Of a DNA stretch of 13,458 bases, positions 1 to 5,765 are shown in pieces (positions within the stretch are counted from its first letter, which is position 1; each line of letters begins with the position of its first letter). Under the pieces are notes generated by a model, which saw nothing but the letters and a program-made list of their open reading frames with translations, was not told the DNA's origin and searched no databases. Made by a program: the position numbers and the translations under genes. Source of the DNA: an uncultured Blautia sp. (GTDB taxonomy: Bacteria > Bacillota > Clostridia > Lachnospirales > Lachnospiraceae); NCBI GenBank assembly GCA_900552095.1, contig URYM01000024.1:1-13458 (forward strand), read 5' to 3'.

Positions 1-46
1 AGATCTAGTACGGTCTCGTGGGCTCGGAGATGTGTATAAGAGACAG
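1..46. other. Illumina Nextera adapter and i7 index (assembly artefact)
   Basis: Bases 13-46 match the 34-base Nextera transposase read-2 adapter, ending in the mosaic-end sequence AGATGTGTATAAGAGACAG (28-46). Just before it, bases 5-12 read CTAGTACG, the in-primer form of Nextera i7 index N702, and bases 1-4 (AGAT) match the 3' end of the P7 primer. The order P7 end, index, adapter is exactly that of a library molecule, so this is untrimmed library sequence joined to the contig. Genomic sequence starts at about base 47. The adapter read in frame gives the peptide MCIRDR, an artefact seen at the ends of contig-derived proteins. Confidence 0.98.
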
Positions 47-47
47 A

Positions 48-944
48 TATTATCCCCGCAGTGAACAGGCGGCGAGCGTGCTGGAGGTTCTGCGCCTGGA
101 GGCAGATTACCGGAAGGTTAAGATAAAAACAAGGGAAGAAGTTACGGAAATTCTTCCGCAGAAAAAAGGATTTCTGGTTAAAACGGAAGGGTGGTCCTAT
201 CCGGCAGATGCGGTTGTCTGCTGTCTGGGAAGTCCCGCCTCGGGTGTGAGCGGTTCTTCTTCGACAGGCGCCAGGCTGGCGGCCGGGCTGGGACATCAGG
301 TGATCCCTTTTGCCCCTGCTCTCGTAGGCCTTCGCTGCCGGGGAAGTTTTTCATCCTGGGCCGGGATCCGGACAGAGGGAAGCGTAACGCTTTGGGTGGA
401 GGATCAGATCTGCGCCCGGGCGGAAGGAGAACTGCAGCTGACAGAGTACGGTATTTCCGGAATTCCGGTCTTTCAGGTGAGCGGCGCTGCGGTCCGAGCA
501 TCTTCCGAAAAGAAGAAAACCTTTCTTCAGGCAGATTTTTTTCCGGAGTATTCTGAGCAGGAACTGGCTGCGCTTCTGGCCAAACGTCAGGAAGACTGCC
601 CCTATAAGACAACCGAGCAGCTTTTCTGTGGGCTGCTTCCCGGGAAGCTGGTTCGTGTGCTTTTTAAGGGGGCTGCTTCTCCGGAAGAAGCGGCGCGCCG
701 GGCGAAGAGGCGGATGCTGGAGGTGATGGGAGCCTCCTCTCTTTCCCAGGCGCAGGTGTGCAGCGGGGGTGTTTCGGCGGAGGAAATTTCTCCGGAAACA
801 ATGGAATCCCGTCTGGTGCCCGGACTTTATTTTGCCGGGGAAGTGGTCGATGTAGATGCGGCCTGTGGAGGATTCAACCTGCAGTGGGCCTGGTCCAGCG
901 GAGCCGTTGCGGGAATAAACAGTGCAAAGGAGCGGAAGATATGA
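48..944 (+). CDS. HI0933/BaiN/YhiN-family flavoprotein, 5'-truncated
   Basis: This is the C-terminal part, about 298 residues, of an NAD(P)/FAD-dependent oxidoreductase of the HI0933 (YhiN, BaiN) family, usually about 400 residues long. The clearest mark is the C-terminal FAD-contacting segment GLYFAGEVVDVDAACGGFNL followed by QWAWSSGAVAG, the family signature. A mid-protein strand (YPADAVVCCLGSPASG) looks like the second Rossmann crossover that precedes the inserted domain. The N-terminal dinucleotide-binding GxGxxG is missing because the contig ends here. An apparent ATG at 18 lies inside the adapter and is not a start. The substrate of most family members is unknown. BaiN has been linked to bile-acid 7-dehydroxylation in Clostridium scindens, but that name is copied widely and I do not transfer the function. 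The stop overlaps the next start by 4 bp (ATGA), so the two flavoproteins are probably co-translated. Confidence 0.9.
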   Translation, partial: YYPRSEQAASVLEVLRLEADYRKVKIKTREEVTEILPQKKGFLVKTEGWSYPADAVVCCLGSPASGVSGSSSTGARLAAGLGHQVIPFAPALVGLRCRGSFSSWAGIRTEGSVTLWVEDQICARAEGELQLTEYGISGIPVFQVSGAAVRASSEKKKTFLQADFFPEYSEQELAALLAKRQEDCPYKTTEQLFCGLLPGKLVRVLFKGAASPEEAARRAKRRMLEVMGASSLSQAQVCSGGVSAEEISPETMESRLVPGLYFAGEVVDVDAACGGFNLQWAWSSGAVAGINSAKERKI

Positions 945-2551
945 TTCGGATGCAGCAGATAAAACTTCCCGTAGAGGCGGAGGAAGCACAGCTTCGCCGA
1001 AAAGTCTGCCGACTTTTGAAAGTCAGGGACTCTCAGATCAAAAGGCTGACGATCCGTAAGAGATCTCTGGATGCCAGAAAAAAGCCGGAGCTGTATTACG
1101 TGTATACGGTGGATGCAGAACTTGATCAGGAGAGCAGACTGGCCTCAAGAGTTGACGGTAAAAAGATTATGTTTACCAATGAGAAAAGCTATGTGTTTCC
1201 GGAAGCGGGGACAGAGAAGCTTCCGGGAAGGCCGGTGATCGTGGGAAGCGGTCCGGCGGGGCTTGTCTGTGCCTGGATGCTGGCGCGTCACGGGTATCGC
1301 CCGCTGCTTTTGGAGCGGGGAGATGAGGCTTCGGTCCGTAAAGAGAAAGTGGATCGTTTCTGGGCGGGAGAACCGCTGGATCCCCAATCCAATGTACAGT
1401 TCGGAGAGGGAGGCGCGGGAACATTTTCCGACGGGAAGCTGAATACTTCCGTGAAGGATCCGGGCGGCCGGATCCGGGAAGTACTTTCTCTTTTTGTCCA
1501 GGCGGGCGCACCGGAAGAAATTCTTTATGATCAGAAACCCCATCTGGGAACGGATGTGCTGATCGATCTGGTGACCCGACTGCGGGAACAGATTCAGAAG
1601 ATGGGCGGTGAAGTCCGTTTTCGTGCGCAGATGACAGATATCCGTGCGGTATCCGGACAGATCAGTGAGATAGAGATAAACAGAGAAGAATGGATCCCTG
1701 CTCCGGTGCTGGTTCTGGCTCTGGGGCACAGCGCCAGGGATACGGTGGAAACGCTTTTTAAAAGAGGGCTTTCCATGACTCCGAAATCTTTTGCTGTAGG
1801 TCTTCGGATTGAACATCCGCAGGAGATGATCAATGAAGATCAGTACGGGCGGCGGGAGCCCGGAAGTCTTGGTGCTGCACCTTATAAAGTGACGCACCAG
1901 ACAAAGAGCGGGAGGGGCGTGTACTCCTTCTGCATGTGCCCGGGAGGATGGGTGGTAAACGCCTCTTCGGAACCGGGGCACCTGGCTGTGAATGGAATGA
2001 GCTATCAGGCCAGGAACAGTCAGAATGCGAACAGCGCCCTGATCGTAACCGTCAGCCCCTCTGATTATGAAGCGTGTGGGGAGGAGCTTCCGCCGCCGCT
2101 TCGCGGGATCGCTTTCCAGAGACAGCTTGAAAAGGCTGCTTTTGACCTGGCAGGGGGAAAGGTTCCGGTTCAGCTTTTTTCGGATTTTTGTGAAAACAGA
2201 GAAAGTAAATCTTTGGGGAATGTAGTTCCCTGTATCAAAGGTTCTTATGCGTATGCCAATATCCGTCAGATCCTTCCCTCTTATGTGGGGGACAGCATTG
2301 AAGAGGGGATTTTTGCTTTCGGGAAAAAAATCCGGGGATTTGACCGTCCGGACAGTCTTCTGTCGGGAGTTGAGAGCCGGACTTCTTCTCCGGTCCGTAT
2401 GGAACGGGACAAAGAAGGAATGGGAAATATCCGCGGAATCTATCCCTGCGGGGAGGGAGCCGGATATGCGGGAGGCATAACGTCAGCTGCGGTTGACGGT
2501 TTAAAGACTGCGGAGGCAATTCGTAAAAAATATATGAATTTTGTGAAATGA
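941..2551 (+). CDS. COG2509-type FAD-dependent dehydrogenase
   Basis: This protein of 536 residues resembles the uncharacterised FAD-dependent dehydrogenases of COG2509. Residues about 1-90 form a small N-terminal domain. They are followed by the ADP-binding motif VIVGSGPAGLVCAWMLARHG at residues 99-118, with the acidic ribose-binding residue in LLLERGD. The segment NVQFGEGGAGTFSDGKLNT is typical of the family. The C-terminal YPCGEGAGYAGGITSAAVDG closes the FAD site. It is probably cytoplasmic and binds FAD; its substrate and partner are unknown. I chose ATG 941, which sits in the ATGA overlap with the upstream stop, has AAAGGAG at 926-932 eight bases upstream, and gives the usual family length of about 530. 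The reading frame stays open upstream to 758, but that would overlap the previous gene by over 180 bp. Confidence 0.9.
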   Translation: MIRMQQIKLPVEAEEAQLRRKVCRLLKVRDSQIKRLTIRKRSLDARKKPELYYVYTVDAELDQESRLASRVDGKKIMFTNEKSYVFPEAGTEKLPGRPVIVGSGPAGLVCAWMLARHGYRPLLLERGDEASVRKEKVDRFWAGEPLDPQSNVQFGEGGAGTFSDGKLNTSVKDPGGRIREVLSLFVQAGAPEEILYDQKPHLGTDVLIDLVTRLREQIQKMGGEVRFRAQMTDIRAVSGQISEIEINREEWIPAPVLVLALGHSARDTVETLFKRGLSMTPKSFAVGLRIEHPQEMINEDQYGRREPGSLGAAPYKVTHQTKSGRGVYSFCMCPGGWVVNASSEPGHLAVNGMSYQARNSQNANSALIVTVSPSDYEACGEELPPPLRGIAFQRQLEKAAFDLAGGKVPVQLFSDFCENRESKSLGNVVPCIKGSYAYANIRQILPSYVGDSIEEGIFAFGKKIRGFDRPDSLLSGVESRTSSPVRMERDKEGMGNIRGIYPCGEGAGYAGGITSAAVDGLKTAEAIRKKYMNFVK

Positions 2552-2572
2552 GTATACTTTAAAATTTTTTTG

Positions 2573-2581
2573 TGCTAGAAT
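2573..2581 (+). promoter_or_regulatory. Possible extended -10 promoter for the radC-mre operon
   Basis: TGCTAGAAT has the TGn extension followed by a hexamer two changes from TATAAT, in AT-rich DNA after the flavoprotein stop. No good -35 lies 16-18 bases upstream (the place holds TATACT). The expected transcription start, near 2588, coincides with the base of the hairpin at 2588-2636. Without this site the radC group would depend on readthrough from the flavoprotein genes; no terminator separates them. Confidence 0.35.
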
Positions 2582-2587
2582 AAAACA

Positions 2588-2636
2588 CGTATCCTGAGCT
2601 TCTTCCGAAGAGAGAAAAAAGGAGGAGAAGGATACG
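2588..2636 (+). promoter_or_regulatory. Leader hairpin covering the radC ribosome binding site
   Basis: CGTATCCT at 2588-2595 is a perfect reverse complement of AGGATACG at 2629-2636. Inside this stem, CTTCTTC at 2599-2605 can pair over 7 positions (two G-U) with GGAGGAG at 2621-2627, which is the Shine-Dalgarno sequence of radC. The loop is a purine-rich stretch of about 15 bases. The outer stem also covers the probable start codon position at 2634-2636. If it folds in RNA it would hide both the SD and the start. It has no U-tract, so it is not a terminator. The structure was read by eye, not folded. Confidence 0.5.
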
Positions 2637-3329
2637 ATACAGAAGAATAAAAAAGATCAGAACACAGACCGCCCTTATGAGAAATGCCTGGCCTATGGCC
2701 CCGGTGCTCTCACAGATGCCGAACTGCTGGCTGTTATTATCCGGACGGGAGCGCGGGGGATTTCCTCTGTGGAACTGGCCGGACAGATACTGCAGCTCTC
2801 TAAAGATGAATCGGGACTTTTGGGGCTGCATCATCTTTCTCTGCAGCAGCTGATGGAACTGAGAGGGGTGGGCAAGGTAAAGGCGATCCAGTTGAAATGT
2901 CTTGGTGAGCTTTCTACCCGGATCGCCCGCACGTCTGCCAGAAAAAAGCTTTCTTTTACAGATCCGGAGACAATTGCGCTCTATTATATGGAGCAGCTCC
3001 GGCATCAGGAGCAGGAACAGCTGGTCTGTATGTTTCTTAACACCAGAAATCAGTTTCTGGGTGAAGCGGTACTTTCAAAAGGAACGGTAAATGCGTCGCT
3101 GATATCGCCCAGGGAGATTTTTCTTACTGCATTGCAGTATCACGCGGTGCATCTGATTCTGGTACATAATCATCCCAGCGGGGATGCCTCGGCCAGTAAG
3201 GAGGATATTCTGCTTACCAGGCGGGTGGCACAGGCAGGAGAGCTGCTGGGAATTACACTGCTTGATCATATCGTGATAGGGGATCACGAATATGTAAGTT
3301 TACGCCGTCAGGGAGTATTGGCGGAATAA
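2634..3329 (+). CDS. radC: RadC-family JAMM/MPN+ protein (no canonical start codon)
   Basis: RadC/YeeS-family protein of about 231 residues. The N-terminal part (RPYEKCLAYGPGALTDAELL, then AVIIRTG) holds the conserved UPF0758 segment and is followed by a helix-hairpin-helix-like stretch (LMELRGVGKVKAIQLK). The C-terminal JAMM metal site is intact: Glu144, His178-Asn-His180-Pro-Ser-Gly and Asp191, matching EXnHXHX10D. The cellular role is unsettled; the old link to radiation repair is not supported. The start is odd. The frame is open from 2598, but no ATG, GTG or TTG occurs before GTG 2769, which would delete the conserved N-terminus. The SD GGAGG (2621-2625) sits 8 bases before ACG at 2634, and ATA follows at 2637. 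I place the start at 2634, assuming a mutated, miscalled or non-standard start. The mreB start follows the stop by 17 bp, as in many Bacillota where radC precedes mreB. Confidence 0.88.
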   Translation, partial: TIQKNKKDQNTDRPYEKCLAYGPGALTDAELLAVIIRTGARGISSVELAGQILQLSKDESGLLGLHHLSLQQLMELRGVGKVKAIQLKCLGELSTRIARTSARKKLSFTDPETIALYYMEQLRHQEQEQLVCMFLNTRNQFLGEAVLSKGTVNASLISPREIFLTALQYHAVHLILVHNHPSGDASASKEDILLTRRVAQAGELLGITLLDHIVIGDHEYVSLRRQGVLAE

Positions 3330-3346
3330 GGAAAAGGGGTTGCTGT

Positions 3347-4363
3347 ATGCAGTTGCACAACGTTTACGGGGTGGATCTTGGAACCAGCACGGTCAAGATC
3401 TATTCTCAGAAACGGGATACTATTACAAAAGAAAAAAATATGATCGCAGTCCGAAACCATGAGGATGTGCTCGCCGTGGGAAATGAAGCTTACGAGATGT
3501 TTGAGAAAGCTCCCGGAAATGTATCGGTGGGTTCCCCCATGGCTTTTGGCATGATTGCAGATATCGGGAATGTGGAGTTTGTGCTTCATACGCTGCTGCA
3601 CCGGATTGACCGTCATCTGGGGCGCAATCCGGTTTTATATTTTGCGGTTCCTACGGACATGTCGGAGATCGAGACCAGGGCTTATTACGCCATCGCCAGT
3701 GCAGGGGAACTGAAAAAGAGCAGAGTTTTCCTGGTGGAAAAGCCGATAGCAGATGCGCTGGCGCTGGGCATTCCCCTGAGCCGGACAAGAGGGTCTATGA
3801 TCGTTAATATCGGCGCCCAGAGCACGGAAATATCCATACTTGCTGATTCCAGGGTGATCATCAGCAGGAATCTTCCGATAGGGGGAAAACAGTTCAATGA
3901 AGCTGTCTGCGAACAAGTCCGGAAACAGAATTCTCTTCTGATCGGAACCCGCACTGCCCGGCGTCTGAAGATCGCTCTGGCATCCACGGACGGCAGGATC
4001 CGGGAAGCGCGTATGATCATGGGTATGGATTCCATCAGCGGGCTTCCGCGCAAAGATGCCGTTACTTCCCAGACAGTGAATGAGGCTCTCCTTCCGAAGA
4101 TCCGGCAGATTACTGCTGAGGTCAGCAATTTTCTGGACAGGGTTCCCCCTCAGATCCGCAGCAATATTGAGGCAGAGGGCATCTTCCTTGCCGGGGGCAG
4201 TACGAGAATACCGGGAATTGAACAGTTTTTTGCCCGTCAGACAGAAAACAGGATCCGGCTTTCCGGATATTATGAATCCTGTACGATCTGTGGATTAAAA
4301 GAACTGATCAATCACGAGACATTGCAGAAATATGCCTTTACGGCAAGAAAGAAGAAAAAGTAA
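3347..4363 (+). CDS. mreB: Rod shape-determining protein MreB, divergent
   Basis: Actin-fold MreB, 338 residues, normal family length. It normally polymerises on the inner membrane face and guides the PBP2/RodA elongation machinery. Visible landmarks are phosphate-1 D10-LGTSTVK, AVGNEAYEMFEKAPGNV (MreB-typical AVGxEAxxMxxxxPxN), the E131-KPIADALALGIP segment, phosphate-2 N154-IGAQSTE, IGGKQFNEAV, and the adenosine motif LAGGSTRIPGI from residue 281. It differs from textbook MreB, where phosphate-2 reads DIGGGTTE and the glutamate segment reads EEPMAAAIGAGLP. The C-terminus is basic (ARKKKK). ATG 3347 follows an AAAAGGGG SD-like stretch. Its place before mreC and mreD makes the assignment firm despite the divergence. 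Weaker nucleotide hydrolysis is possible but only inferred. Confidence 0.93.
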   Translation: MQLHNVYGVDLGTSTVKIYSQKRDTITKEKNMIAVRNHEDVLAVGNEAYEMFEKAPGNVSVGSPMAFGMIADIGNVEFVLHTLLHRIDRHLGRNPVLYFAVPTDMSEIETRAYYAIASAGELKKSRVFLVEKPIADALALGIPLSRTRGSMIVNIGAQSTEISILADSRVIISRNLPIGGKQFNEAVCEQVRKQNSLLIGTRTARRLKIALASTDGRIREARMIMGMDSISGLPRKDAVTSQTVNEALLPKIRQITAEVSNFLDRVPPQIRSNIEAEGIFLAGGSTRIPGIEQFFARQTENRIRLSGYYESCTICGLKELINHETLQKYAFTARKKKK

Positions 4364-4377
4364 GGGCGGAGATTGGC

Positions 4378-5238
4378 ATGAATATGAAAAAAAAGAAACG
4401 GAAAATTCATTTAAAAGATAAATATCTGATCACGGTTATGACGATCGTGTGTGTCAGCCTGATTCTTCTGACGGCCGCGGCAAAAGTGCCGTTTACACCC
4501 ATACGGAATTTGGCCGGTGCATTTATCGTTCCCTTTCAGAAGGGGATCAGCAGCGCAGGTGACTGGCTGCTGGATCAGACCAGCGGGTTTCGCAGCATGA
4601 AGTCTTTGAGTACAGAAAATGAGACACTGAAGGAACAGGTGGATGAGCTGACAGAGCAGAATACCATCCTCCTTCAGCAGGTCAGCGAACTGGAACGTCT
4701 GCAGCAGCTGTACGAGCTGGATCAGTCCTATGCGGAGTATGACAAGATTGCAGCGCAGGTAATTGCCAAGGATCCAGGAAACTGGTACAGCGTGTTTACC
4801 ATTAACAGGGGAAGCGCGGACGGGATCGCCGTGGATATGAATGTTATTTCCGGAGGCGGTCTGGTGGGGATTGTCACAGAGGTGGGAGATCACTGGGCAA
4901 CCGTCCGCTCTATCATAGATGACAGCAGCAATGTAAGCGCCATGACGGGAAGTACCCTGGATCACTGTATGGTGACGGGGGATCTGCGTATGATGGATGA
5001 AGGGAAATTAAACTTTATCCAGCTGAATGATGAGGAGGGACGGGTACAGGCAGGAGATAAGATCGTCACCTCGGATATCAGTGAGAAGTTTCTGAAAGGA
5101 ATCCTGATCGGGTATATCAGCGATGTGAGCAACGACAGCAATAATCTTACCCGTCACGGAACCATCGTTCCTGTGGTGGATTTTCAGCATATTCAGGAAG
5201 TTCTGGTCATCACACAGCTCAAGGAGGTCGGAGAGTAA
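4378..5238 (+). CDS. mreC: Rod shape-determining protein MreC
   Basis: MreC, 286 residues, a bitopic membrane protein with most of its mass outside the cell, where it links MreB/MreD to PBP2. After a very basic cytoplasmic N-terminus (MNMKKKKRKIHLKDK) comes one membrane helix at about residues 17-36. A coiled coil follows at about 75-118 (STENETLKEQVDELTEQNTI and following heptads), and then the beta-rich domain with the MreC-type stretches AAQVIAKDPGNWYSVFTINR, GSADGIAVDMNVIS, GGGLVGIVTEVG and DKIVTSD. ATG 4378 is 14 bp after the mreB stop, with GGCGGAG just upstream; a second ATG at 4384 is a weaker alternative. The stop overlaps the mreD start by one base (TAATG), typical of coupled translation. 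Confidence 0.96.
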   Translation: MNMKKKKRKIHLKDKYLITVMTIVCVSLILLTAAAKVPFTPIRNLAGAFIVPFQKGISSAGDWLLDQTSGFRSMKSLSTENETLKEQVDELTEQNTILLQQVSELERLQQLYELDQSYAEYDKIAAQVIAKDPGNWYSVFTINRGSADGIAVDMNVISGGGLVGIVTEVGDHWATVRSIIDDSSNVSAMTGSTLDHCMVTGDLRMMDEGKLNFIQLNDEEGRVQAGDKIVTSDISEKFLKGILIGYISDVSNDSNNLTRHGTIVPVVDFQHIQEVLVITQLKEVGE

Positions 5239-5765
5239 TGCGCAGAAAACTGGTGCTGGCAGCGATGGTTCTTGTGACCTTTCTGCTGCAGACGACAGTA
5301 TTTTCCAATTGGACGGTGGCTTCTGTGGCGCCAAACCTTCTTCTGATCCTCACGGTTTCCTTCGGGTTTCTGAGAGGGAAAAAGGAGGGGCTTTTTCTCG
5401 GCTTTTTCTGCGGTCTTGTCATAGATCTGTGTTACGGAGATATTCTGGGGCTCAATGCCCTTATCTATATGTATCTGGGTTATCTGAACGGGTTTGTTCA
5501 CAAAATTTATTATGATGAAGATATTAAGGTTCCGGTGCTTCTGGTGGCCGTCAGCGATTTCCTCTACAGTGCTGCGGTTTATGCGGTGCAGTTCCTGATG
5601 CGGGGACGGCTGGATGTGTTCTATTATATCGAACACATCATCCTGCCGGAGATGGTCTATACGGTACTGATCACTATGGTCTGCTACCGTCTGTTGTACA
5701 GGATTAACAGAAAACTGGAGATTCACGAACTGGAAGGACAGAGAGCATATTGGTTAAGAAGATAA
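5238..5765 (+). CDS. mreD: Rod shape-determining membrane protein MreD
   Basis: MreD, 175 residues, with about six hydrophobic segments spread along its length. The first is LVLAAMVLVTFLLQTTVF and the last MVYTVLITMVCYRLLYRI, with a short charged tail. MreD family members are poorly conserved in sequence, but the NLLLILTVSFGFLRGKKEGL start and the GFFCGLVIDLCYGDILGLNA segment are characteristic (G-x-D-x3-G-x3-G in the third helix). It is an integral membrane partner of MreC and MreB in the elongation complex. ATG 5238 overlaps the mreC stop, with AAGGAGG at 5221-5227 inside the mreC end. Its 3' end overlaps the next gene, mrdA, by 16 bp. Confidence 0.95.
   Translation: MRRKLVLAAMVLVTFLLQTTVFSNWTVASVAPNLLLILTVSFGFLRGKKEGLFLGFFCGLVIDLCYGDILGLNALIYMYLGYLNGFVHKIYYDEDIKVPVLLVAVSDFLYSAAVYAVQFLMRGRLDVFYYIEHIILPEMVYTVLITMVCYRLLYRINRKLEIHELEGQRAYWLRR

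Noticed and set aside
18..47. ATG start of the first flavoprotein at base 18
   Set aside because: It lies inside the Nextera adapter; the encoded MCIRDR peptide is artificial.
758..940. Longer N-terminus of the COG2509-type protein from base 758
   Set aside because: It would overlap the previous gene by over 180 bp, its peptide is Cys/Gly/Arg-rich and not family-like, and ATG 941 has a good SD and the ATGA junction.
1145..1981. 278-codon open frame on the minus strand inside the COG2509-type gene
   Set aside because: Antisense shadow of a well-supported flavoprotein; no RBS and no family-like sequence.
2769..2771. GTG 2769 as the true radC start
   Set aside because: It cuts off the conserved RadC N-terminal segment and has no SD before it, while a strong SD stands at 2621-2625.
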